Position numbers and translations under genes: made by a program. A stretch of 64,000 bases of DNA. Origin: CAWFZT01 sp963820415. Lineage in GTDB: Bacteria > Chloroflexota > Anaerolineae > Anaerolineales > Anaerolineaceae. The notes under the pieces are model-generated. The model saw only the letters and a program-made list of their open reading frames with translations, ran no database searches and had not been told where the DNA came from. Positions 42,170-51,807 of the stretch are shown in pieces; positions within the stretch are counted from its first letter, which is position 1, and each line of letters starts with the position of its first letter. The DNA lies in assembly GCA_963820415.1 (NCBI GenBank), contig CAWFZT010000012.1, positions 62,001 to 126,000 of the forward strand. Reading direction: 5' to 3'.

Positions 42170-44211
42170 TTATTTAATTACTTCAAAAACTGTGCCGCTG
42201 AAACCCTCCAGGTGATACTCCCAACCGGTGGCTTGCGGAGATATTGACTTGCGGCCATCCGGGGTGAGTTGCTCGACCTTGAGTGCATTCCCTGAAACCG
42301 CTACTCGCCCCTCTTTGGGGTAAAAGGAGTGGTTGACCAGCACAACGTAATCGCGCTGGCTGCCAGCCAGCAGGCCCACTTCAACCTGGGGGGCGGTGAC
42401 AGCATAAGGGCTGCGCACGCCGGCCCATGTCTTCAGGGCGCGATAAAGTTTCCAGTAATTGGTATCCTCCTCCAGGGCGTTGGGCGTGACCCCCAGCATC
42501 ATCTCCAGGGGATAAGCGCACAGGGCTGTGCGTCCCTGGCCGATCTCGAAGGTAACAAAGGCCGGGTTGCCATCCTGGTTGGTGGCGATCACCTGGGCGC
42601 CTTCGAGCTGCAACCTGGCGCCGGTGTAGAGGAGACCTGGCTGGGCCTGGAAGGTGAAATTTTCACCCTTGGGGATGCCGGCGAAGGCCTGGGTGAACTC
42701 AAGGGTGATTTCGGGTTGCCAGGCCAGGCGGTCTTCAATACTTATTCCAAACAATTCGATGACAATGGGGATGGAAAGGGCCGACATGGCCGAGATGGAG
42801 GCGTACAGGCTGCCCCCGGCTTTGACCCACGGCAGGATGCGCTGCCAGAAGGGCACGTACAAGTGATAACCACCGGTGTTGGTCAGCGGGGAAGGAGTGA
42901 GAACGAGCTTGCGGTTATGCCACTCTTCCATCTCGCGAGGGAAGCCCGCCAGCAGGCCAGCCTGCCGGCAGAGGATGAAGGCGGAGAGCCAGGCCTGCTG
43001 GATACGAGCGTTGGCGTTCTGGTCGGTGTGCTCGTCGAGAATGTTGCCGGGTGAATACTGGTAAAACGAATCGGCCGGGAAATTGTATTGGGTGTAATCC
43101 GAACCGTTAGCCCATTCGTGTGGCACCAGGATGGCGGCCTCCTCGTGGGCTGGTTCAATCCCGGCCAGGTCGAGCTGATCCATCACGTGACGGATGGCGA
43201 GCATCTCCAGCCCGTGCGGGCGCGGTTTGCGTTCAAAATCGGTGATGCCAAACTGGGTCTCGTGCGGGTCGCGCTTGTAAGGAGCGCGATCAAATTGAAT
43301 TTCCGGGTGAGCGTCGGTAGCGCACCAGGCAATGAAGCCCTGGCTGCCGGCCCCCAGGGCCGAAAACATCATCGTGCGGTAGTATTTACCCTGCCGTTCA
43401 GGCGAGTACATGGCCGAGGTGGCGCCGAACTCCTGCATCAGCACGGGTTTCCCAGCCCCCTGGCTCAGCTTGGTTTCGAAAGCGGCTGAATAGGTAAGGC
43501 GGGTGGAAAGCAAGGGCTCATTGTATAAAAACGGCTCGTAGATTGGGTAGGGGTGCACGCTGGAAAAGTCTACCCAGGTCTTGATATTGTCGATGCGGAA
43601 GGAACCCGCGAGATTTCCTGAGTTGCCGTGCCGCACACGATCAGGTGGTCTGGGTCTTCAGCGCGCAGGCTGTGGCACAGCAAGCGGGTCCAGTTGGAAG
43701 CCATTGGGTCGGTGGTGGAGTCGCCCACGATCCAGAAGGGCGGCTCGTCGGTCAGGTCCCAGGCCAGGATCGCGGCTTCGGCGTGATAACGCCGGCCGAA
43801 CTCCGCAATGTGGTTGGCCTGCAGATGCAGCATTTCGGGATCGGAGTGCGGGTGGCGACCGTTGCGCCAGGGCACGTCCCAATAGGCATCCCCAACCTCG
43901 CCGCCGATGAAGAAGGCCGGGTTCAGATAAATATCGTGTTTATGGGCCAGGCTGACCAGGTAATCAAACTGCTTGAAAGCCGCCGGGTTGTATTGTCCTG
44001 GGCGTGGTTCGAACCAACCCCACACCAGGTCGAAACGGATGAAATTAATTCCCAGATCGGCCATGGCGGCAAAATCCGCCTCGATACTGGCCGGGTCCCA
44101 TTCGTAGGGCCACTGCATGGCCTGGCGGGCGGGCACCCAGTTGACGCCGACGGCCACAAAGCGCTGGTTGGCAGCACAAAAGTAATTCCCTGATAAAACG
44201 ACTTTTTCCAT
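42170..44211 (-). CDS. GH5-like (clan GH-A) glycoside hydrolase, apparent frameshift near 43605
   Basis: About 680 residues when both frames are joined. The first frame (44211 to about 43605) has the TIM-barrel start NYFCAANQRFVAVGVNWVPA, DLGINFIRFDLVWGWFEP and the acid/base region AILAWDLTDEPPFW with Glu156. The second frame continues GSFRIDNIKTWVDFSSVHPY, the probable nucleophile region KPVLMQEFGATS, then a GATase-like/trimerisation-type domain and a beta-domain. One missing base near CGCGGGTTCC explains the frame change. No signal peptide is present, so it acts in the cytoplasm on imported oligosaccharides. It is in an operon with the ABC transporter. A decayed relative of its C-terminus lies at 40.0-40.4 kb. 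The substrate is unknown; beta-galactosides or beta-mannosides are candidates. Confidence 0.78.
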
Positions 44212-44229
44212 AAAGATCCCGCTTTCTTG

Positions 44230-45087
44230 TTACTTCAAACCGGTCATCGAAATACCCTGAACGAACTGCTTTTGGGCGAAAATGAACACCACCAGGACAG
44301 GCACGGTCATCATGGCAGCGGCGGCCATAAGCTGGTTCCACTGGGTCATGTAGCGGTTCTGGAAGTTCGAAAGCCCGACCGAGATGGTGTAGTAAGCCGG
44401 CTCGCGGATGTAGACGAGCGGGCCGAGGAAGTCGCTCCAGGTGCCGATCAGGGTAAATAATGAAACCGCAATCATGGCTGGCTTGGAGAGGGGCAGGATG
44501 ATGCGCCATAGGATGCCCAGGTCGGGACAGCCGTCGATACGGGCGGCGTCGGAGAGTTCTTTGGGGATACCCAGGAAGAACTGCCGCATCATAAAGATGA
44601 AATAGGCCCGACCAAACCAGGCCGGCAAGATCAGGGGCAGATAGCCTTTATACCCGCCGCCGACCAGGTTTAATTTCCTGAAAATAATGAACATCGGTAC
44701 CAGGGTGACCTGGTCTGGCAGGATCAGGGTGGACAGCACAATGAGAAAGACCGCATCGCGGCCTTTCCACTCGATGCGCGAGAACCCGTAGGCCACCAGC
44801 GAGCAGGATACCAGGTTGCCCAGGATGACCCAGAAACTGAGGAAGACGGTGTTAAAGAAATAACGCCCGAAATTGGAGACTTTCAGCGCCTGCGGATAAT
44901 TTCCCCACAAGGCCGGGTTGGGGACGAAGATAGGCGGCCAGGTAAAGACCTGGCTGTTGGCTTTCAACGAGGTGATCAACATCCAGATGATCGGCACGAG
45001 AAAAGCCAGGCTGATGCAGATCAGGATGCCGTGCAGGAGCCATTTTCGGCGCCCGGGAAACAGGTCGTTGGCGCGGTTAGTTGCCAT
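44230..45087 (-). CDS. Carbohydrate ABC transporter permease, MalG type
   Basis: A 285-residue inner-membrane permease with six predicted membrane segments. It has ILICISLAFLVPIIWMLITS at the start and the EAA loop ELSDAARIDGCPDLGILWRI, followed by LPLSKPAMIAVSLF, which contacts the ATPase. The C-terminus QFVQGISMTGLK is typical of the MalG/CUT1 group. Its start overlaps the preceding permease gene by 11 bp. No ATPase gene is in the window; a shared MsmK-type ATPase elsewhere is usual for CUT1 systems. Confidence 0.93.
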   Translation of the reverse strand: MATNRANDLFPGRRKWLLHGILICISLAFLVPIIWMLITSLKANSQVFTWPPIFVPNPALWGNYPQALKVSNFGRYFFNTVFLSFWVILGNLVSCSLVAYGFSRIEWKGRDAVFLIVLSTLILPDQVTLVPMFIIFRKLNLVGGGYKGYLPLILPAWFGRAYFIFMMRQFFLGIPKELSDAARIDGCPDLGILWRIILPLSKPAMIAVSLFTLIGTWSDFLGPLVYIREPAYYTISVGLSNFQNRYMTQWNQLMAAAAMMTVPVLVVFIFAQKQFVQGISMTGLK

Positions 45088-46009
45088 AGTTCACCCACCG
45101 TTTCGAGGTTTTCAAGATGACCACGGTACAGGCCATCACCAGCAGGAAGAGCAGCCAGGCCATGGCAGAGGCATACCCCATTTTCAAATAGGCGAAGGCA
45201 TTCTGATAGAGATAGAGCGAATAGAACAACAGGGAATCGGCCGGTTGGCCGGAGCCCTGGACGCTGACAATGTATGGGATGGAAAAATATTGGAAGGACC
45301 AGATGAAGGCGTTGATCAGGTGGAAGAAGACGATCGGGGTGAGCAGCGGAACGATGATGTAAATAGTCTTCTGCCAGGAGTCGGCGCCATCCAGTTCGGC
45401 GGCTTCGTAATAATCCAGGGGGATTTCTTGCAGCCCGGCCAGGTAGAGCACCATATCGCTGCCGATCATCCACAGGGTTACGATCAGCAGGGCTGGCTTG
45501 GCCCAGTCGGGAGAGCTGAGCCAGGGCGGGCCCGGCAAGTTGAGCAGGCGCAGCATGCCGTTGAGCAAGCCCCACTGCGGGTTGAGGATCCAGATCCACA
45601 CCACCGCGGAGGCCACAGCGGGTACGACTGAGGGCATAAAAATGAGCGTGCGGTAAAATGAATTACCGCGTAACTTATTATTCAGCAAGACTGCCAGCCC
45701 CATGGCCAGCACGATCGAGGCGGGCACCACGAAGATGGAAAATATGATGGTATTCCCAAGTGATTTGTAAAATTTTGGGTCTGCGAAAAGCTTGGCATAA
45801 TTATTTACAGCAACCCATTTGGGCGAACCGAAGAGCGAGAAATCGGTAAAGCTGTAGTAAAAAGAAGCCAGCAGAGGGTAGATCGTGAAAGCCAAGAATC
45901 CGACGATCCATGGTGAAATAAAAGCAATCCCTCTGAGTAGTTTACGTGTTTCTGGTTTCAACTCTCTGGTGATCGGGGTGGTCACCGAAACGGATGTTGG
46001 AGCTGCCAT
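45077..46009 (-). CDS. Carbohydrate ABC transporter permease, MalF type
   Basis: A 310-residue permease of the CUT1 type with six membrane segments. Characteristic parts are GIAFISPWIVGFLAFTIYPL at the N-terminus, YSFTDFSLFGSPKWVAVNNY and the EAA loop YYEAAELDGADSWQKTIYII, followed by VPLLTPIVFFHLINAFI. It pairs with the MalG-type permease and receives sugar from the binding protein encoded 158 bp upstream. Confidence 0.93.
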   Translation of the reverse strand: MAAPTSVSVTTPITRELKPETRKLLRGIAFISPWIVGFLAFTIYPLLASFYYSFTDFSLFGSPKWVAVNNYAKLFADPKFYKSLGNTIIFSIFVVPASIVLAMGLAVLLNNKLRGNSFYRTLIFMPSVVPAVASAVVWIWILNPQWGLLNGMLRLLNLPGPPWLSSPDWAKPALLIVTLWMIGSDMVLYLAGLQEIPLDYYEAAELDGADSWQKTIYIIVPLLTPIVFFHLINAFIWSFQYFSIPYIVSVQGSGQPADSLLFYSLYLYQNAFAYLKMGYASAMAWLLFLLVMACTVVILKTSKRWVNYGN

Positions 46010-46096
46010 CCTTCAAACTCCTGAAAACAGCCAGTATTGGGCACTTTGTTACCCGAAACCCTGGCTGTCTTGCTAAAAATAATTTAATTTTATTTG

Positions 46097-46151
46097 CGTA
46101 GGGGTGGGTCCACCCTTCAGGCGCATCCTGGTTGTTAGACCCACCCCTACG
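46097..46151 (-). repeat. Inverted repeat between binding protein and permease genes
   Basis: CGTAGGGGTGGGTC (46097-46110) and GACCCACCCCTACG (46138-46151), 14 perfect pairs and a 27-base loop. It is placed where sugar operons often carry a hairpin that stabilises the binding-protein message. The GTAGGGGTGGGTC arm also looks like a dispersed repeat unit. Confidence 0.6.
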
Positions 46152-46167
46152 GTAGAGATGGTGCGGT

Positions 46168-47511
46168 TTATTTCTTGATGTAATCTGCAGCGGCTTGTTC
46201 AACGATCTTTTGGGCAGCGTCCAAAGCATCTTTGGGAGCCGTGCCTTTGTTATACATATCGCCGATGGCCGAAGTCATCTCGTCGATGTACTTCTGGCTG
46301 TATGGAACCGGCGCCCAGGCGACCGTGTTGGCAGAGGTCGACATGTCAGCGAAGAACTTGGTGTCCGGATTGGTGGTGAAAGTGGACAGCTCGCTCTTGA
46401 TCTGCGGGACGTTGGAAATTTCGGCCGAGAATTCACGCGCAACGTCTTTACTCATAGCTAACCAGAGGGCGAACTCCATAGCCTCTTTCGGGTGCTTGGA
46501 AGCCACCGGCACCGCCAGGGGATTGGTGCCCAGGTCGCCGGCGTTGGCGTATTTCGGGTCAGAATAGGGGATAGCGGCCACGCCGTAATGCAGGTTGGGG
46601 GCGTTCAGCTTGAAGAACTCGGGATTCCAGCAGCCGTCGATGTATATGGCGACTTTGCCGAGCTGGAAGGGATTATCGCCAGAACTGAAGCCGGTGGTGA
46701 AAGCGGTCACTTTGTCCAGGCCGTAGATCTTCTGCAGGTCGAGGTCCCACTGGAAGGCGGCGATGTTGGCGGGATCGTTGAGAGTGGGAGCGTTAGTGGC
46801 CGGATCGTAGAAGTGACCACCGCTGTTCAGCATGAAGTTCATGGCGCGCCAGAAATCGTTGATTGGCAGCCAGCCCAGTTGAGTGATGTTACCATTGGCG
46901 TCCACCTTGGTTAGTTTCTGGGCGTATTCCTTCAGTTCATCCAGGGTCTTGGGGGGTTTATTAGGATCCAGGCCGGCCGCGGTGAACAGGTCCTTGTTAT
47001 AGAACAGACCCCAGTTGTAGTTGACGAAGGGCAGGCCGTAATATTTGCCGTTGAACATGACCCATTGAAGACCGGCGGGCACCATGATGGATTCTAATTG
47101 GGCTTTGACAGGTTCGACAGCAGGCGTCAGATCCATAATGGCTCCCTGGCTGGCCCACAGGGTGATTGCTTCGGAAGACCCTGACATAACCAGATCCGGT
47201 AAATCGCCGCCCGACATGGCGGTTAAAATCATGGTGTTATCTTTATTGCCCTCGGTAATAACTTTGATGTTTGGATGGGTGGGGGTCCAATATTTGTCGA
47301 CAATTCCCTTGAGGAAATCTACCTCGTGCGCATTGAACCCATGCCACATGGTGATGGTAACGACCTGGCTGCTGGCGGGAGCTGAGGTGGCGGCGGCAGG
47401 AGCCGAGGTTGGTTGGGCTGGCGCAGCAGTAGCCGGAGACCCGCAGGCGCTCAACACCATCGAGAATGCCAGGATGGCGACGGTAATGATGAAGATCTGT
47501 TTCTTGAACAT
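46168..47511 (-). CDS. Sugar-binding lipoprotein of the ABC transporter
   Basis: A 447-residue extracellular solute-binding protein of the CUT1 family. The signal segment ends in VLSAC with Cys23 and a short Ala/Pro/Ser linker follows. The mature part has VTITMWHGFNAHEVDFLKGI, GDLPDLVMSGSSEAITLWAS, YYGLPFVNYNWGLFYNKDLF, LGKVAIYIDGCWNPEFF and LWLAMSKDVAREF, the usual order in this family. It starts at ATG 47511 after GGAGGAG. It delivers an oligosaccharide to the MalF/MalG-type permeases. The sugar is not evident. Confidence 0.93.
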   Translation of the reverse strand: MFKKQIFIITVAILAFSMVLSACGSPATAAPAQPTSAPAAATSAPASSQVVTITMWHGFNAHEVDFLKGIVDKYWTPTHPNIKVITEGNKDNTMILTAMSGGDLPDLVMSGSSEAITLWASQGAIMDLTPAVEPVKAQLESIMVPAGLQWVMFNGKYYGLPFVNYNWGLFYNKDLFTAAGLDPNKPPKTLDELKEYAQKLTKVDANGNITQLGWLPINDFWRAMNFMLNSGGHFYDPATNAPTLNDPANIAAFQWDLDLQKIYGLDKVTAFTTGFSSGDNPFQLGKVAIYIDGCWNPEFFKLNAPNLHYGVAAIPYSDPKYANAGDLGTNPLAVPVASKHPKEAMEFALWLAMSKDVAREFSAEISNVPQIKSELSTFTTNPDTKFFADMSTSANTVAWAPVPYSQKYIDEMTSAIGDMYNKGTAPKDALDAAQKIVEQAAADYIKK

Positions 47512-47657
47512 TTACTCCTCCTGAAAAATCGTACACTTTGTATTATGGAACAAGCAAGTCACTCATTTGCTTTCACTTCGGCCAGATTGAGATTGGAAAC
47601 CACCTCCTTTTTTTAGAATTTGTGGTAAATGAAACCTTAACTAATCTTACGCAGAAG

Positions 47658-48419
47658 TCAGACGTTAAAGATCCGCAGCGGGTTACGTCCGGTTGAAAAA
47701 CTGAAGCGGTCAGACCGGTAGACCGAACGGACGTATTCCAACACCACAGAACGGTCGTCCAGGGTGAGGTGCCAGATAATCAGTACGGGGGCGCCGTTTT
47801 TTATGTCGAGAAAATCGGCTTCTTCGGAGGTGGCCGCCCTGGCCTCAACGATGGCTTCACCCCAGGTGGGTTTATAGCCGTATGTCTTGCGCATTACCTC
47901 GTATAGATACTGCTTTTCAAAATCGGTGCGCTCCAGGGCCGGATACATTTCCACCGGCAGGTAGGCGGATTGGTAGACGACCGGCTCGTTATTGGCCAGG
48001 CGGACGCGCTTCAGGCAGTAATAGTCGGCGTCAGCGGACATGCGCAGTTTTTCAAGGATTTCCTGGTCAGGTTTGACCACCCGCCGGCAGACCAGGCGCG
48101 AGCTGGGTTCCAGGCCGCGTTCGCGCATGTCTTCGGTAAAGCTGGAGAAGAAGGAGAAGTTGCTGAGGAAGGGTTGGGCCACGAAGGTCCCTCGGCCGCG
48201 CTGTCGGTAAGCCAGGCGGGCTTTGACCAGTTCGTCGAGAGCCGCCGTGGCAGTAATGCGGCTGATACCGAAGCGCTGCACCAGCTCGTTTTCCGAAGGC
48301 AATTTCTCGCCTTTATTGAACTGGCCGTTCTCGATGGACTGTCGCAAAATGCTGGCGATCTGGATATAAAGAGGCGTGTAGCTAGTCGAATCGAGGGTGG
48401 ATTTATCGGTATTGATCAT
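47658..48419 (-). CDS. GntR/HutC-family regulator of the sugar locus
   Basis: A 253-residue repressor-type regulator. The N-terminal winged helix (about 12-80) has SYTPLYIQIASILRQSIENG, KLPSENELVQRFGISRITAT and AYRQRGRGTFVAQ. The C-terminal UTRA ligand domain (about 100-250) has CLKRVRLANNEPVVYQSAYL and VLIIWHLTLDDRSVVLEYV. UTRA domains bind sugar phosphates such as glucosamine-6-phosphate. It lies between the transport operon and the divergent GH42 operon and probably controls both. A palindrome TGATATATCA at 48470-48479 is a possible site. Confidence 0.9.
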   Translation of the reverse strand: MINTDKSTLDSTSYTPLYIQIASILRQSIENGQFNKGEKLPSENELVQRFGISRITATAALDELVKARLAYRQRGRGTFVAQPFLSNFSFFSSFTEDMRERGLEPSSRLVCRRVVKPDQEILEKLRMSADADYYCLKRVRLANNEPVVYQSAYLPVEMYPALERTDFEKQYLYEVMRKTYGYKPTWGEAIVEARAATSEEADFLDIKNGAPVLIIWHLTLDDRSVVLEYVRSVYRSDRFSFSTGRNPLRIFNV

Positions 48420-48468
48420 TTTTCAGGTAGGGAACGGGCTGTTATCGATATATTAGCATGTTGCCATA

Positions 48469-48497
48469 TTGATATATCATTTCTTCTATTGTATAAT
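48469..48497 (+). promoter_or_regulatory. Promoter of the GH42-SIS-ROK operon with overlapping palindrome
   Basis: TTGATA at 48469-48474 and TATAAT at 48492-48497, spacer 17 bp. The palindrome TGATATATCA at 48470-48479 covers the -35 hexamer, so a GntR-type repressor bound there would block the promoter. Another palindrome, TATCGATA, lies at about 48433-48440. Confidence 0.6.
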
Positions 48498-48541
48498 TAA
48501 ATTTGCGGTTTGTCAATTCTTTTTCCTGAAAGGTTTATTAA

Positions 48542-50800
48542 ATGTCCATTCCCGCTGCTCCTCGCAAACCCTTCGATTTTTTCCCCATGGGCCACTGCCA
48601 CCACGCCGATTTTCTCAAGCAGTCACCCCCGCTTAACCCCAAAGAATACAAAGAATTCATGCGCGGCGACCTGACCCACATCAAAGAAGCCGGCTTCAAC
48701 GTCCATAACATGGAATTCGGCTGGCTGGACATGGAGATCCGGCAGGACGTGTGGGATTTTGAGCGCACCGATGCCGTTTTCGAGCTGTGCCAGGAGCTCG
48801 ATCTACGAATTTTTGCCTGGATGTTTGCTGAACTGACCCCGCGCTGGCTGATTAAGAAATACCCGGAGGTACGCGCCATCGCCGCCACCGGTTACGCCAG
48901 CGAGACGCATTCATTTGGATCCAGCTTTGCCCGCCAGCGCATCTGCAATTTCATCCACAAAGTCATCGAGCGCTACGGCGGTTCCACGTTGGTGATCGGT
49001 TATAACGTGGGCATCGAGACTGGCCTGTTCTGGATCGAAGAGCAGGACAGCAATGAAGTGGCGGCTCGTCTATGGGATTACAACCCTGAAGTGACCGCCG
49101 GTTTCCCGAGCTGGTTGGCCAAAAAATACGGCACTCTAGATGAATTGAACCGCATCTACCGCGACCATTACGCGGCATTCGAGGAAGTTGAGCCGCCCAA
49201 CAGCCGCTTCATCCACGAGCAGTTCATGCTGATCAACCAGGTGCCCTGGCTGGATTGGCGCCTGTACATGAGCGACCTGCTGACCGGTTACGTGCATTTC
49301 AAAGGCGAGTGCGTACGCGAGATCAAACCGGAAACCGTGATCAGCGACCAGACTTATGTGGTTGAGCCGGGCATCAACTGCCAGAATATCTGGAAGATCA
49401 ATGCCAAAATGGACGTACTCGGCACAAGCATGTTTGTTTCAAGCAACCCGGGTGAATTTGTACGCGCCAGCTACTGGGAAGACTATTTCCGCAGCTCGTC
49501 GAAAGGCAAACAGTACTGGATCTGGGAACTACGCAGCGGGCAGAATGCCTGGGGTCTGAACAATTGGAGCTCCCCCATCTCGGCTGCCGAAACAGGGCGT
49601 TTCATCTGGCAAGCCATCGGGCAGAACGCCAAGAGTATCCAATTCTGGAACTGGCGCCCGCACATCGGCGGAGTGGAAGTAGGCGGGCACGGTTTTACCG
49701 AGATAGACGGAACACCGACCGAGCGGTCGATGCGCGCCGGAAATATCTGCAAGATTCTCAACCAGCGCGCTGATTGGATCCTGACAGCAGACATGCCTAA
49801 AGCGCACATCGCCATCCTCGACAGCGAGGTTTCGCGCATCATCGCCACCGGGGAAGGCTCCGACCGGCTGGTGTTCGAGTCGCAGGTAGGTGCTTATGCC
49901 CTGTTCAAATCACAGGGGTTTTACGTTGATTTTGTCAGCGAGGAGGAAATCCAGGCTGGCGGTTTGAAGGATTACCGCCTGTTGGTGGTTCCTTTTGCTT
50001 ACGCCATGCATGCCGCCACCGCTAAAACCATCCAGCAGTGGGTAGGCGATGGCGGATTCCTGTTTGCCGGGATGTGGTGTGGGGCCAAAGACAGTTTCGG
50101 ATTTGGGCAATACGTGGTGCCTGGCTTCGGCCTGGATGAGGTTTTCGGCGCCCGGGAAGAAAGGCTGACCCCTTTCTTTTCCGAGCAGGATGCACGGGTG
50201 ACCAATATGTTCGGCACCTTTGGTGTGGTGCAGATTACCGGGCGCCCGCTCTTCGAAATCATCGAACCGCTCAGCCCGGATGGGGCGGCCCGGGTTGGCG
50301 ACACATTCAACGGTTTCGCCTACGTCTCCAGCCTGCGAGCTGAGCAGGGTACGGACGTGATCGCCCGGGATGGGCGCGGCGACGCGGTGGCGGTGCGCGG
50401 GCATTACGGGCAAGGCCAGGCGCTGATGGTGGGAACCTTCCCTATCCGCCTTAAGGATTTCGCCGAGGATGGCCTGACCAAACTGGTGTACGATTTCGCC
50501 AGCCTGGCAGGGATCACCCGCTCGGCGTCCATCCTCAACCGGCATGATAAGGAAGTGGAAGCCAAGCTGCTGCTCAATAAGGGCCACACTGGGCTGCTCG
50601 TGCTGCTCAATGCCGAACCCGAAGAATTCAATTTCGAAGTGCGCCTGGAAGGGATGGTTGTGAAATCGGCCGTGAACCTCGAAACGGGTGCGGCTGTACA
50701 ATTCACTAAAAGGGACGGGAGCACCTACGTGAGAGCCAGGCTGGCCGCCCAGGACGCCGCTGGCATCTATTTCGAGGAAGAGGGCGCACAGGGTGCATGA
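48542..50800 (+). CDS. GH42-family glycoside hydrolase (beta-galactosidase-like)
   Basis: A 752-residue enzyme with a TIM-barrel catalytic domain (about 1-390), a GATase-like domain (about 395-640) and a C-terminal beta domain, the GH42 order. The barrel start is FFPMGHCHHADFLKQSPPL. The acid/base region is VIGYNVGIETGLF with Glu159, where most GH42 enzymes have Asn-Glu and here Ile precedes the Glu. The nucleophile region is YWIWELRSGQNAWG with Glu329. LLVVPFAYAMHAATAKTIQQ belongs to the GATase-like part. No signal peptide. It probably hydrolyses a beta-galactoside or related glycoside after import. First gene of the divergent operon, ATG 48542. Confidence 0.85.
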   Translation: MSIPAAPRKPFDFFPMGHCHHADFLKQSPPLNPKEYKEFMRGDLTHIKEAGFNVHNMEFGWLDMEIRQDVWDFERTDAVFELCQELDLRIFAWMFAELTPRWLIKKYPEVRAIAATGYASETHSFGSSFARQRICNFIHKVIERYGGSTLVIGYNVGIETGLFWIEEQDSNEVAARLWDYNPEVTAGFPSWLAKKYGTLDELNRIYRDHYAAFEEVEPPNSRFIHEQFMLINQVPWLDWRLYMSDLLTGYVHFKGECVREIKPETVISDQTYVVEPGINCQNIWKINAKMDVLGTSMFVSSNPGEFVRASYWEDYFRSSSKGKQYWIWELRSGQNAWGLNNWSSPISAAETGRFIWQAIGQNAKSIQFWNWRPHIGGVEVGGHGFTEIDGTPTERSMRAGNICKILNQRADWILTADMPKAHIAILDSEVSRIIATGEGSDRLVFESQVGAYALFKSQGFYVDFVSEEEIQAGGLKDYRLLVVPFAYAMHAATAKTIQQWVGDGGFLFAGMWCGAKDSFGFGQYVVPGFGLDEVFGAREERLTPFFSEQDARVTNMFGTFGVVQITGRPLFEIIEPLSPDGAARVGDTFNGFAYVSSLRAEQGTDVIARDGRGDAVAVRGHYGQGQALMVGTFPIRLKDFAEDGLTKLVYDFASLAGITRSASILNRHDKEVEAKLLLNKGHTGLLVLLNAEPEEFNFEVRLEGMVVKSAVNLETGAAVQFTKRDGSTYVRARLAAQDAAGIYFEEEGAQGA

Positions 50801-51807
50801 TGAATACCTTTTTGGAGGATATTCTGGCCCAACCGGCTGCTCTGCGGTTGACCCTGGCGAGTATTCTGGAGGAGAACGAGGCTGCGCTTGAGCAGGCCGC
50901 AGAAATGATCGGCGGCGCCTCAAGGCTGGTACTGACCAGCATGGGAAGCGCCCATTATTCGCTGGCGCCCATGGCTTACGCCTTGTCGCGGCTGCATCCG
51001 AATGTGCACCTGGTCGAGACCGGCGAGCAAATGAGCCTGCCATTTGTGCCGGGAACGCTGTACGTGATTATGTCACGTTCGGGGGAAAGCAAGGAGATTG
51101 CCGATTACGCGGCGGTACTGCGCCGGCGCGGCGAACCGCTCCTGGCGATCACCATGACTCCGGACAGCACGCTGGCAAAAAATGCCAGTCTGGTGGTGGT
51201 CGACCCGGCGCCTTATGATGGTTTTATCTGCACCAAGGCCTATACTACGATGGCGTTGATCGGGATGCTAATCGTTTCCCGGCTGGAAAACAAATTGGAT
51301 CGGCCACTGGTGGACGGGCTGGGCAGGGCTTTTGACTGGATGGAAGCCCACCAGGACACCATATTGAAGCAAATGCAAGGCATCCAATGGCTGGGAGAAA
51401 GCCTGACCTTCCTATCGCGGCGGGCCGGGATGAGTCTGGCCCAATCCGGCGCCCTGTGGTTGGAGGAAGCCGCCTGTCGGCGGGCGGCTTATTCCAGCAT
51501 TGACTTTTACCTGCACGGCCCGGTAGAGCAGGTGGACGAGGGCTACCGAGGGGTGTGGATCGACCTGGCGCCCGATGCATTGAGCCGCGACCAGTACCGG
51601 GAAGTGGCCGGCAAGGGCGGCGCCTTGATCTGTGTTGGTCCGAAGGCAACCGGCCCGTCTGGCTTCAACATCCCCGCCTTCGACCTGCCGGAGGTTTACC
51701 GCATCCTCCCGGCCGCTATGCCGGTGCAGATGATCGCTTACCAGAGCGCGGCGGCCCTGGGCCTGCAGGCCGGAGATATGCGTTACCTGAGCTGGGTGGT
51801 GAGATGA
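50797..51807 (+). CDS. SIS-domain protein (paralogue of the one at 41-42 kb)
   Basis: A 336-residue protein with two SIS domains. SIS1 has LVLTSMGSAHYSLAPMAYAL, LYVIMSRSGESKEIADYAAV and LLAITMTPDSTLAKNAS. SIS2 has AGMSLAQSGALWLEEAACRR and AAYSSIDFYLHGPVEQVDEG. Its ATG overlaps the GH42 stop (ATGA), which suggests coupled translation. It probably isomerises or deaminates a phosphorylated (amino) sugar made by the next gene's kinase. The N-terminal LEDILAQPAALRLTL resembles the paralogue at 41.1-42.2 kb. Confidence 0.82.
   Translation: MMNTFLEDILAQPAALRLTLASILEENEAALEQAAEMIGGASRLVLTSMGSAHYSLAPMAYALSRLHPNVHLVETGEQMSLPFVPGTLYVIMSRSGESKEIADYAAVLRRRGEPLLAITMTPDSTLAKNASLVVVDPAPYDGFICTKAYTTMALIGMLIVSRLENKLDRPLVDGLGRAFDWMEAHQDTILKQMQGIQWLGESLTFLSRRAGMSLAQSGALWLEEAACRRAAYSSIDFYLHGPVEQVDEGYRGVWIDLAPDALSRDQYREVAGKGGALICVGPKATGPSGFNIPAFDLPEVYRILPAAMPVQMIAYQSAAALGLQAGDMRYLSWVVR

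Noticed and set aside
47601..47612. Strong Shine-Dalgarno-like AAAGGAGGTG on the minus strand before the binding-protein gene
   Set aside because: The only short frame there (GTG 47603, 14 codons) starts within the motif itself, so it cannot use it; the binding-protein gene has its own GGAGGAG. No leader peptide is claimed.
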